This document shows positions 12,501 through 21,414 of a DNA stretch of 64,000 nucleotides, in pieces. The stretch spans positions 372,001-436,000 of the forward strand of contig LATX02000189.1 in the NCBI GenBank assembly GCA_001466705.2, in the 5' to 3' direction. Under the pieces are notes generated by a model. That model searched no databases and was not told the DNA's origin. It saw only the letters and a program-made list of their open reading frames with translations. The stretch is from Moniliophthora roreri. Its lineage: Eukaryota; Basidiomycota; Agaricomycetes; Agaricales; Marasmiaceae. A program made the translations under genes and the position numbers. Position 1 is the first letter of the stretch. Each line of letters begins with the position of its first letter.

Positions 12501-13038
12501 ACATCTTGGCTCTGATATCAATTCTTCGTATGATTTCTTCCAGTGATTCGATGTCGAAGATATTGTCCTTCCGTGGGATTTTAATGTACTGCCTTGGTCT
12601 AAACGTGACTTCTCCAGATTTCCAGTTGACGTCTGGATTATATTTTTGTAGCCAAGGAAGTCCCAGAATAACTTCCTCTTTTCCTAGTCCAGAAATGAGA
12701 AAGGTATCCGTAAGATCTTTCGTCCCGAATCTGTATGTCGCCGTTACCGAGTGTGTGATCCAAGCTACCTTGTTTGGAGTTCCGTCCACATTGAACACTT
12801 GAATGTTCTCAGGGAGTCGTTCTCGTGGGAGCCATAACCGTTTTGCCGTTTCGGGGGACATGAACAGCCCCCCTGCTCCAGAATCAAGAAGCCCGTTTAT
12901 TCCGACTTTTTCTGATCCAACGTTGTAAGACAAAGGGATTCGCATAGAATTTCAATCTAACTTAGCTAATACAACGTTCGATATCATTATTGGCGGAGAT
13001 GGAGAGAGAGTCGGCCTCTTCCGCCATTTCAAAAACCC
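9538..13038 (-). pseudogene. Retrotransposon pol: protease, RT, RNase H, integrase, chromodomain
   Basis: The pol frame is -1 to gag and open from the slip site at 13038-13032, except for TGA at 12952-12954 and TGA at 10969-10971. Protease carries DSGAGG. The RT has the catalytic YMDD, with GLMNSP upstream. RNase H follows with an EADASKWASG core and ends in a DALSRR-type tail. The integrase has an H-H-C-C finger (GHPG then CALC) and a DDE core with the glutamate in a TDGETERIN context. The C-terminus is a chromodomain (EFEIEAIIGH, then FLVSWKGYD). The second stop separates RNase H from integrase, and the frame resumes unchanged after it. The ATG at 12945 lies just past the first stop and could start a protease-RT product. 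Both stops are consistent with CGA to TGA decay, but recoding cannot be excluded. Confidence 0.9.
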
Positions 13039-14313
13039 TCCTTCTCCATAATGTCCAAAAGTTCTTTTTGTTCGTCATGACTGTACTCCTTGAACATCGC
13101 CTGGATCTTCACATAAGCGTCTCTCGGCGTTTTCTTTGTGGCTTTCTCCGGATTCCTCTCTGAGTTCTTCATCGGGCAGTCTCTGCTGACATGTCCCTGT
13201 TTCGCACAGTGGAAACATCGTCCATCTTTCATGTATTCCTGTCAGTCCTCCTCGGACAGCCGGCCTGTCTCCATTCGGTTGACCATCGTTTCCTTTTTCT
13301 CGAATTTCTTCTTTTTATCCGCTGCCATCTGAAACCTTCGAGGCTTCTGAACGGCCTTCGCATACTTGTATTGTTCGTCAAATCTGATGGCCACTTCATA
13401 CCATCCGTTCAGATCTTTCAGCCTTCCCTGCGGCTGAATCAGGATTTTGTCTGCCAATACAAATGGCAATCCTTTTTGGAAGATGTGGGCTAGGGCTTCG
13501 TCATCGTATCCGGATTCGTCGGCTAGAACCCTAAATTCGTTGACATAGTTGTCAGCTCTTTCCCCCATCTTCATGTCTTCGATCCTAAGCTGAGCATCAG
13601 CTTTAATGTCGATTGGGAGATAATGCTTCTTGAAAGCATTCTTCAAATCATCCCATTCGAGTTCGTCATCTCCACTTTTCCAATTGAAGATGAGATCAGT
13701 GTTTCGTTGTTTCCATGCCTGGGTATCTTTTCCTCGAAGATATGACAGAAAGAAGAGACATTTCTTTTCGTCAGTATCGTATTCGGTGGGGTGCATTCGG
13801 AGATAGATCTCAACTTCGGTAAGGAATCTCCGCGTCTCCTTGCGATCTCCATCAAATGGTTCTGGGGCTGCTACTTTCACCCCCTTGTCTTTCTTCTTCT
13901 CTTCCAGCACTGCAGTTGCAATACTGATGATCATTTCCTCCTGCGTCTTCGGTTTCTGCTCTCGTTTCGGGGTTGAGCTCTGTTCTCCCGACATGTCTTC
14001 CTCTTCTGGTCTGATTTCTTCGGCAGTAGGAGTAAAGTCGCTGATAGATTCTGATGATCCTATCAAGTTCTCGGTTCTGTTCTCGGACGATTCTGTATTC
14101 TCGTTGTAAGGCGAGTCTGGTGGCATGGATAAAGGGGTCGAGCTGCTTCTCAGCTCGTCGTCTGGTTGTGTTCCTTCTTCTGTCGTTATGTCGGGCCCAA
14201 GCACGTCGGAGAGCTGTCGGATGGCTTCTCGACGGTGGTGGCGGGTTATAATTGTACGCCTGGTCAATCCGGGGTGTCCCGAAAGTTCGGTCTCTGTGCT
14301 CTGAAGCCGTCAT
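13029..14313 (-). pseudogene. Retrotransposon gag (capsid and CCHC knuckle), interrupted
   Basis: The capsid region spans about 13900-13300 and is followed by one zinc knuckle, CFHCAKQGHVSRDC (C-x2-C-x4-H-x4-C). An in-frame TGA at 13242-13244 cuts the frame just before the knuckle; the same frame then runs to its normal TGA at 13029-13031. The start is uncertain. An ATG at 14313 opens a second frame to 13852 with a basic and then helical N-terminus, while the capsid frame has its first ATG at 14126. Either gag starts at 14126 (or later), or a 5' segment has been separated by a shift between about 14200 and 14050. The knuckle packages RNA and the capsid forms the particle. Confidence 0.8.
13032..13038 (-). 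promoter_or_regulatory. Slippery heptamer GGGTTTT at the gag-pol junction
   Basis: In gag frame the sequence reads G GGT TTT followed at once by the gag stop TGA (13031-13029). This is a canonical X-XXY-YYZ -1 slip site. Slipping back one base enters exactly the frame in which pol is open. One base after the stop there is also an ATG (13027-13025) in the third frame, opening only 21 codons, so reinitiation is a weaker alternative for pol expression. Confidence 0.75.
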
Positions 14314-14413
14314 GTAAGTTCGATGTCCCGATCGATCTCACTTTCCTCTTCTTCAGTAAGTCTGGCTCGTGGTGGAGTCGTGGTGCCTAAACCTTGCTAG
14401 GTCAGCGTGTGGG

Positions 14414-14425
14414 TCAGCTTGACCT
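14414..14425 (-). promoter_or_regulatory. Self-priming primer-binding site
   Basis: Two bases after the 5' LTR, in element sense, lies AGGTCAAGCTGA. It is the exact complement of TCAGCTTGACCT inside the 5' LTR at 14604-14593. That LTR segment lies about 25-33 bases past a TATTTAAG TATA box (14637-14630), which is where the mRNA should begin. The transcript's first bases can therefore fold onto the primer site, as in Tf1. No tRNA-type site beginning TGG is seen. Confidence 0.75.
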
Positions 14426-14427
14426 TA

Positions 14428-14841
14428 TGTTACATTACTTGTGCGCAGCAACGTCGATCAACCTAACTATGACATAGTCAGGAAGTTCGTAAGGTTCAAG
14501 GTTCAGAGTTCAAGTCAGAACTAAGAGGTGGTCTCTGAGTTCAAGACTTAAGAGGTTCGTTCGTTGCTTTAGGACAAGGTTTATGATTAACCAGGTCAAG
14601 CTGAGGAGCTTGAGACCTAGTTATCGCTACTTAAATAGTACAGGATGTCTACGATTACAAATGAGTAGAACTCAAGCGAACGTTGTAGAAATGTGTACAT
14701 AATTTACCGAGAGAATCAGAGAGAAGGAAATAGAATGTTCATATGTAAGCATTCGAGAAAGAGATAGAAAGAAAGAGAATTATTGGTAATACACACGATC
14801 ACATGATCGTCCACAGTTAGAAAGTCTGTAGCATTGTAACA
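14428..14841 (-). repeat. 5' LTR of the retrotransposon
   Basis: This 414-base LTR has the same TGTTAC/GTAACA ends as the other copy. In element sense it holds the promoter: TATTTAAG at 14637-14630, then the predicted transcript start near 14604 with the self-primer segment. Flank AGCAG follows at 14842-14846. Confidence 0.95.
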
Positions 14842-14846
14842 AGCAG
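14842..14846. repeat. Target site duplication AGCAG (right)
   Basis: This matches 7595-7599 exactly and closes the element. Confidence 0.9.
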
Positions 14847-16029
14847 ACTGGGCTCACTCTAGTCCTTATTACCTGTTATCTTGTGTCATATTAAAGTGTT
14901 CCAAATCAAAAGTAATGTAAAATGAATAAAAGTGGGTCTTTTCTAGGCTCGACATATTAACATTGCTACAAGAAAAACATGCTATAAGATGTACAGTGCA
15001 GAGATTAATGAAACGTGTAGGATATGATAGGAAGGATACATAGATAGTCCTTGTACAAGGTCTTGTACAGGTTATGGCTGAATCAAGTTGTATGGGCATA
15101 ACAGGCAGAGGCTCCACTAAGGTCTGGATGTACTTAGAAGTAGATTCATTGAATGGAAATGAAACAGAGAATATAGCAGATATGCCATGCAGAAAATGTG
15201 TTGGAATCATCTCTGCCAAATCTACAGTAGTTGGTGAAATCCTTGTGACATGCATCAAAAGTGCTGGAATAAATAAAAATAGTTCCAAAAAATCCAAAAA
15301 ATCATGAACTATGCATACTAGCCTTCTACTGGCCTAGATAAGACTTGTTTTGCTTCTCTATATACCTTTGAGATACCTTAGACCTGTCTTTGAGCCTGAA
15401 GAACCAATACAGGGCCATTAAGGTGTCAAAACTTGCACTGGCTGTCACCTAGTGAAGCATGCTGTCTTGCTGTCTTTCCATGAGTTCTTGGGCTATGGCA
15501 TGCTCATGAAAGGAAATAACATTGTTGTATGTGATAATTGGTACAGAATTCCTTGAGGTACATGTTAAATTGAGGTGGGTAGAGGTTGTTGGGAGAAGTG
15601 TTGGGTTTACATGGGTTTTCAAACAATTCTTCCTGATTACTGTGTTATAGGAGCTCCCAAGAGTCATAGAAGGGGAGGAATTTGTGTGTAGGATGAGATG
15701 AGAGTATGATGTGTTTATTGGAGAGCCCATTTGTAGTTGTGAACTGTGTGGAACTAGGAAGCTATGAAGATTTGTGAAAGACTTAGGAAGGCCTGATATG
15801 CACCTGAACACTGCCAGAATACCTCCTAAATAGAGCTCCTGAATGAACACCAAGTGAAGATCCTGATACGTCCTTCTACTCCAGAATCCCAGAATCCATA
15901 ATCATTCCTATAGGGCTGCTGGAATACCCTCAATTTTGTTCTGTAAGCTTGAAAGATAGTCCAAGAGCACATAGAGATCAATAAGGCTAGTTAGAATGGC
16001 ATTTTAGGTTGGGGGTAAGGAGGTGAAGT
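14847..16029. other. CpG-depleted flank, no gene
   Basis: Only about three CG dinucleotides occur in nearly 1.2 kb; then their frequency rises abruptly at about 16030. A minus-strand open frame of 142 codons (15297-14869) has no recognisable features. A plus-strand frame at 15074-15307 contains a 58-base segment (15224-15281) related to 16180-16237. Confidence 0.6.
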
Positions 16030-16042
16030 GACGAAAGATGTA

Positions 16043-16279
16043 TTACTCCAAAACTTGCCCTCCTATAGTCCAAAATGCCTGGTTTTCCAAATCAAGTTCT
16101 TTCTGCACACGGTCTATCTTATTTTCGAGGATCCTATGTATTTTGAAGAGGCTATAGAGGTGTTTACGGTCTGCAGGTGAATTTTTATTTGTTCCGACAC
16201 TTTTGATGCGTGTCGCAAGGATTTCGCAAACCGCTGTATCAGAGTACTGCAAAAATTTGATATATTCTGACTTCATCAT
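16043..16279 (-). CDS. Small hypothetical ORF, possibly a gene fragment
   Basis: An ATG-ATG start at 16279 opens 78 codons to a stop at 16043. The product is charged and helix-prone, with a Lys/Glu-rich C-terminal half and no known domain. Its middle part (16180-16237) is related to a CpG-decayed segment at 15224-15281 in the opposite orientation; the encoded stretches share about 14 of 20 residues (pattern EIL-T-IKS-G-NKNS). The relation suggests a dispersed repeat or a captured gene fragment rather than a single-copy gene. The opposite strand of this segment is also open, so the coding sense is not certain. Confidence 0.3.
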   Translation of the reverse strand: MMKSEYIKFLQYSDTAVCEILATRIKSVGTNKNSPADRKHLYSLFKIHRILENKIDRVQKELDLENQAFWTIGGQVLE

Positions 16280-16926
16280 GATTGTGATTGAATGGTTCCA
16301 GCTGTGCTACACGACGTATCAAGAGCACGCTCGTATGCGCCTTCGGCAAGTAAATTGATAAGGTTTCGAAACTGTCATCGCCTGGCATCTTCCGAGCACT
16401 TCTTCGTACCTCTACATATGGTTAGAATCCGCCCTGGGCTCTGGCCATGATGAACCGCTCTCTCCTTGCAACGATAATGCCTCTCTATAACGAAAGCCTC
16501 AATGGTTCCATAGATGACCCTTCGCCCGCTTATGATGATGTTGCTAGCGTGGCGAGAAGGTGCGATTCGAATTGAATTCTGCGCGTCCTCTGCCTCACTT
16601 ACACTTTTTCTCTCCTTGTAGCAATACTACTGCATCAAGCAGCTCTGGCGGAAGTAGTGTTCGTTGGCAAATTTCATACGATTCAGACCATAGCCAGCCA
16701 GCTCCCATCAAGTGAGTGAGAAACAACAATTGGATGACTTCGTGCTGAAAAAACTTTTCAAAGACAATTACATGCTACACCAAGATCACGACCACCACGC
16801 TCAAGTTCAAGAACAGAACGATACCAATACACTTATTGCTTGATCGCTGGAGCTGCACCTCTTCAGTTTGTAATATCGTGGGTCCCGCTGCCAACTTACA
16901 CGTTCCGATGCTGACGATATGATATC
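16280..16926. other. Intergenic region with normal CpG content
   Basis: No gene is visible. Composition changes to that of the gene-rich region. It presumably contains the promoter of the gene starting at 16927. Confidence 0.5.
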
Positions 16927-17947
16927 ATGGCTGCTAGAGTCGAACCAATCACCGGAAAAGCCCTCCCAGGAAAATACACTTTTCGTCTCTCACTAAAAGT
17001 CGACAAAACAGAACGACCGCTCGATCAACCCATATCACTCAACCTCTCCGTCGACCCTCGTCAACTACAATTTGTTGTCTTGTGAGTCGGCGCCTACCCA
17101 TATAATAACCCTTCTCCTTCCACTGACAGATGCCTCATGTTCTCAACATTGAACAGCGTGTTCCCGGGCAAATCGAGTTTACCAACAGGCTGCTTATGGT
17201 CTTATCGTGTGTGGTTAAGGGTCGGTGGCGTGGATCATCGGCTATGGGGAGATGACGAGCTTTGGGTAGGCAAGGACCCAGACTTTTCGTCGATATCAGA
17301 TGCGTCATATGCGAGGTTGAAGAGCGTGGGTTCGAATACACAGGAATACGATGCGATGGTTGGAGGGGCGAGAGTCCAGTTTATCGCAAAGTGAGCATCC
17401 ATTCATGATGCCGATTTCAGAGATATATTCTTATATTGACGTATGACTTTGATAGGTGGCAACATATCGGCGAAGGGTTGTATAAATACTCGTTGGAGTA
17501 CGAGGCATCTGGCGTTGGGGGTGTGCTTATGGACGATTTTCGGCTTATGCTGCAAGGTGACCCACGGTCGGTTACTTTTCTCATATAGTGAGTATATTCA
17601 GTAGCTTTCTTGGATCTATAGCCTCCTTATGCCCCTTTGACAGTACTGTGCCTATGAATTCAATACCCGCCGGCGCTTCGCATCGCCTTCGGGTCTGGCT
17701 CAAAACATTTTTACCACTGCCATCGGAATCCGGGACCGATGCCTTCTCGCTGCCATTTAACGATTCATATATCTATCAAAGGATATTTAAGAGTGATTCG
17801 CTCAAGATCGGGAGTTGCTTGGATTTCAGCACTGTCGGGAGTAAATTGATTATGGGATATGCGGCTGGTCCACCGAAAACGTTTACAATGTCGAATGCGA
17901 GGGATTTGAGGTATGATGGGAAGGGTGGGACGACGCAGATTGGATGA
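16927..17947 (+). CDS. Hypothetical protein, 283 aa
   Basis: Four exons (16927-17081, 17130-17390, 17456-17587, 17644-17947) joined by GT-AG introns of 48-65 bases give 284 codons in frame. I do not recognise the family. A hydrophobic stretch (LQFVVLCLMFSTL) sits near residues 48-60. The rest is mixed beta-like sequence with many Gly, Trp and aromatic residues and no repeats. The first ATG is used; nothing in frame extends it upstream. It converges with GPI11, whose stop lies 636 bases downstream. It could be a lineage-specific basidiomycete protein. Confidence 0.75.
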
Positions 17948-18583
17948 GGGAGTGGATGGATAGATATAACTTATTCAACTCGCTTGATTCTGATTCGAAT
18001 CATAGTTTTTAGGATATACGGTACTGTATCACGGGTAATCTGCTCTGCTCTCTAGGCCTTAAACCTGTAACATAAATATGTATTTTTTTTTACAACACCA
18101 AGGAAAACATATAGTAGATAGAAGATTATTTTTTTTCTGAACCGCAAACAAAACAGAACGTGTCTCGCGAGGAGATGAAGGCCCAAAGATTGTGAAAGCG
18201 GCGTAACGTGTACCACCCCCACGGAATCCCCTAGTAAAAGGCGAGGGGATTGTTAGTTTGTGGATAGTACTGCCGCTGTCAAACATGGATGAAAACACGG
18301 GGTAGAGAGGGGTGTTTTGTTTGTATTACGTTCACCGAAGAACGCTGAGAGGGCTTGGAGACGTCTCGAGCTGTACGAGATGTTCTACTCCAGTATGCAG
18401 ATCTGCTGAGCTCACACCGCATTTGAGACGTTAGCTTGACAGAGAGTAGTCTGAGTCACAGCAGGCTTAGCCGCTCGATACTCGACTTAAGCGTTAATGG
18501 CTAAGTTATTGCTGTTGTCATAAGAGGACCGGATTCAGTTTTGGATTGCTGTTACTTGACTCAATACAGCTGTGTACATATCT
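17948..18583. other. Convergent intergenic region
   Basis: This lies between the 3' ends of the hypothetical gene and GPI11. It contains one copy of the hairpin element (18155-18274). Nothing else is recognised. Confidence 0.5.
18155..18274 (-). repeat. Dispersed element with two hairpins, copy 1
   Basis: The minus strand of this stretch matches 26646-26770 over about 110-120 bases. A perfect 8-base stem AATCCCCT/AGGGGATT with an 11-base loop lies at 18225-18251 and is unchanged in the other copy. A second stem (TCTC/GAGA, 18162-18175) is also present in both copies although its loop differs. It ends in a T-rich tract in the same sense. It could be a small structured RNA, a SINE-like element or a MITE. 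Confidence 0.6.
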
Positions 18584-19635
18584 CTACTCCACTTTTGCCC
18601 TCTTGCTCTCATCTGCCAACGACAAGACCGAACTGACCGTCAGCGCAGAAATAGATAGTAGTATATATCCCAGGATGCCCGCGTAGAGCGGTGTTAAGGG
18701 CCATGCCTGTGAACAGATGCAGCGTCAGAACACGCACACGCAACGTGGGAGAAACAAGGATTGACCTGCCATGGCCTATCCCAGTCCAAAGCAATTGGTA
18801 TAGCGCCAGACCAGCATCCTAAAGCGGCGCCTATAGCGGGATAAACCATTGCTCGTTCGATTGGTGTTCGTATTCTGCGTACAAGTCAGCATACTTGTGG
18901 GAAAAAGAGAGAAAGAACAAGACATACGAAAATTCTGCAAACAGTCTAACCCATGTGAGCCTGACGAGTAATCCTTCCGTTTGATTTGTGTTGAGTGATG
19001 GTAAACCGAACGTGTACGCCGGTACAAATAGGATCAATATAGATAGTTCCAGTGCCATAAAATATGTTTGTGGTATGTGTGTTGCGATTGGTGCGCCCAG
19101 AAGAACTAGGACGATGTGTAGAGGTAATGATGCAGCGAGGGTGAAAAGCCATGCTCTGGCGAATTGCTGCCAGGTATTCGTCAAATGGTACTTTATAAAG
19201 AGAGTTCTGAGAAAAACATACTGTAATTTTATCCTTTCCTAAAGCTGCTCTCTCTACCTTCTTATCTTCCTCTGGTCCTCTCAAACTGTATTCCACCCAC
19301 CAGTTCCTTACAAACCCAGCCCACCATGACTGTAAAAGTGCAGTCCCAGCAACGATGGCTAGTGCAGTAAAGGCTGGATTGAGGGTAAGATCCTCCAAGA
19401 ACGGGTGCTGAGGTCTGTCCTTTGATGTTCTTTCTGCCGTTGGTTCTGGGGCGAATTGGACAAGGGAACGCGGAAGAAATAGAGCTGTGAACACTAGGAG
19501 AGAGGTATGTACGCCTACGATGCTGGTGTAGCGGGCAAATGGGAAGAATGCGGCATCTGCGAATGAGCTGGGTGCTTCTGAGGCGGATGTGGATGGTTTA
19601 AGGTGTTTTGATTTGGTTTGTTTTGCTTTTGGCAT
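18584..19635 (-). CDS. GPI11: GPI ethanolamine-phosphate transferase subunit (PIG-F/Gpi11)
   Basis: Four exons (19635-19222, 19166-18928, 18874-18766, 18706-18584) give 294 residues. Near the C-terminus is the PIG-F signature GCWSGAIPIALDWDRPWQ, and there are about six hydrophobic membrane segments, as the family requires. The start at 19635 (MPKAKQTK) is preferred; an in-frame codon at 19677 would add 14 residues. In the ER membrane Gpi11/PIG-F partners with the enzymes that add ethanolamine phosphate to the second and third mannoses of the GPI anchor. It is transcribed divergently from the DUF4048-type gene, with 180 bases between the two start codons. Confidence 0.92.
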
Positions 19636-19815
19636 GGTGGTTGGGACTAGAGTTACATGCTGATGTTGATGGGTCAAAAGGCTAATTAATGCGGAGTATG
19701 GACCAGTCGATCACCATCGCGCCTAGACCGTTACTAGGGCTCGCTTCACCACCACCACGACCACAGAAAAAAAAGAAAACATATATGCATCTCGTGTGCA
19801 TCTCGTGTGCAGCCC
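19636..19815. promoter_or_regulatory. Shared divergent promoter of GPI11 and the DUF4048-type gene
   Basis: Only 180 bases separate the two ATG codons. The right end has a tandem 11-base repeat (GCATCTCGTGT twice, about 19786-19807) just before the plus-strand ATG, after an A-rich stretch. Confidence 0.5.
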
Positions 19816-21414
19816 ATGCTTTCAAATTCAACACCGCCAACTTCATCTTATGCTCCAAATTCAAAATCCTTCAACACCAGTAAACGGGCCTCTTTCCAAG
19901 GTCCTCGTCCGCTCCATCTTCTCGACGGCACTACGTCCAGTCCAACTTCACCCGTTCCCCAGAGTCCAATATCTCCTCGTACAACCAATATTCGCCGACA
20001 ATCTTCTATTTCCTACAATACACCTTCCCCTCTTACGCGTAGCGCTTCTCTTGGTGCTAAGAGTCATCGCCACAGTTTCCCCGGTGTTTCCCCAGCTTCA
20101 AGCAGTGGTACGAGGACACCAATCGGTCAAGCTGCAAAGGAAGCCGGTAAGGGGAACGGTACTGCACCAGCAGCACAAGTTTTGACTCTAGCAGAAAAGT
20201 ACGTCTCGTCGCTTCACCAAGGTGTCATTAGACGCTGAACTTGTCAAATTCTTTTTCGTTAGACACCGTGATCTCCTTCATTTTATTGCCCAGAAAGAGT
20301 CCAAATGTCTCGAGCTACGTACCCAATTAGAAGCGCATGAAAAGGAATTGGCTGAATGTAAGCGTGTACTTTTCTTATCCTTGTCCTTGCTAATTCGTAC
20401 ATCCAGTAAAGAAGAAATGGGAACGTATCGTATCCCGCGGTTTTCGTAAAGCCCAATCACTTTCCGCATCTCCAAACCCTGGCAGTCTTGACTCAAACAA
20501 CCCAGCTGCAGTTTTAGATGGCATTAAAGGCTTCTTTGGGCTTTCATCTTCCGCTCCCGCACCCGAAGACCAGCCGACGCCTCGGTCAAATACCTTTTCC
20601 ATCTCATCTAACCCCAAACCAAATGCACATACACCATCCTCTTCTACGAGTACGTCGCCGTCAACGTCGAGATCAAGTGCACGATACTCTCAGTCTTCTC
20701 AGTCGTCTATTGGAGATGTACCTGAGGAAGCCGAATCTTCCGAGAGTATCACTAAAGCTGAGAAACGGGCTAAGAGACTAGACGACATACACATAGTCAC
20801 CGATACCGGTGCTACACCTCTCGTATCACCCAATTCGGAATTTGCAGCCTATTTTGGCGACAGTAGCGGATTTAGGAGACGGACCTCGCCAGAAAGCAGT
20901 AGAAAGTCACCAAAAGAGGAGTTCGGTGACTTCCAGAGTGGTGGTACCGGTGATGTCGCAGATTGGGACAGACGAAAACCCATCAATTCCAAGCGAGTGT
21001 CGTTACCATTGATTACACCCAACGACGTGAGCAATGTATCTTCTTGGGTTGGGAGTGTTGGTAAAACGTATGTTTCGTTCTCGACTTGTCTTACGTGTGC
21101 ATACTAACATACTTCCTTATGACAGAATAAGTAAACACCCGACCGCAAAACGAGCGTCGGTTTTCTTGGGTGATGTGGTACAGGCATTGACTTCGCCTCC
21201 TCCTGTTACTGCTTCAACGCCGTCATTGTTGGATGAAGACGTTCCTTCATTGGATACCACGACACTTACACCTTCTCCCTCTTCGCCTGCGCCTCTGAAG
21301 CCGACAACTATACCATCTTCGTCATCGAGTTTGACGCTAAAACCTAGCATCACTCGTAAGGAGCGGAAAAACGCAAAGAAGGAGGAGGAAGACGAGGACG
21401 AGTGGAATTGGTAG
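19816..21414 (+). CDS. DUF4048-type Ser/Pro-rich protein, 475 aa
   Basis: Four exons (19816-20198, 20263-20357, 20407-21067, 21126-21414). The first intron uses GTACGT at 20199, which joins LTLAEK directly to HRDLLHFIAQKE and keeps the conserved helical block (residues about 122-180, ending in KKWERIVSRGF) intact. That block resembles the fungal DUF4048 family; I recognise it by pattern, not by search. Before it lies a Ser/Pro/Thr-rich disordered region, and after it a long disordered tail rich in Ser with a second conserved patch (SSWVGSVGKT). The C-terminus is very acidic and ends EDEWNW. Such proteins are probably scaffold or regulatory factors of unknown role. Confidence 0.75.

Larger units (their letters stand above)
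7600..14841 (-). mobile_element. Full-length Ty3/gypsy chromovirus LTR retrotransposon
   Basis: The element is 7242 bases long, lies on the minus strand and is bounded by two 414-base LTRs that begin TGTTAC and end GTAACA. A 5-base AGCAG duplication flanks it. Internal order in its own sense is: self-complementary primer site, gag with CCHC knuckle, GGGTTTT slip site, protease, reverse transcriptase, RNase H, integrase with chromodomain, a third ORF, a short G-rich tract, and the 3' LTR. The chromodomain and the self-priming arrangement place it near the Tf1/sushi chromoviruses of fungi. The LTRs differ at 9 of 414 sites (about 2.2 percent), so the insertion is fairly young. Three in-frame TGA codons and a probable frameshift in ORF3 make it non-autonomous as sequenced. 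It is inserted in the CpG-poor block but is itself CpG-rich. Confidence 0.95.

Noticed and set aside
10969..13244. A nuclear code in which TGA is read as an amino acid
   Set aside because: Many genes here end in TGA at sensible places (for example GVSR-type ends at 52240 and 49547), so TGA is a normal stop in this genome.
8420..13500. Plus-strand open frames across the retrotransposon
   Set aside because: They are antisense shadows of gag, pol and ORF3, with no domains and few true ATG starts.
14869..15297. A 142-codon minus-strand ORF in the CpG-poor flank
   Set aside because: No domain or splice context, and it overlaps a repeat segment; long open frames arise easily in this composition.
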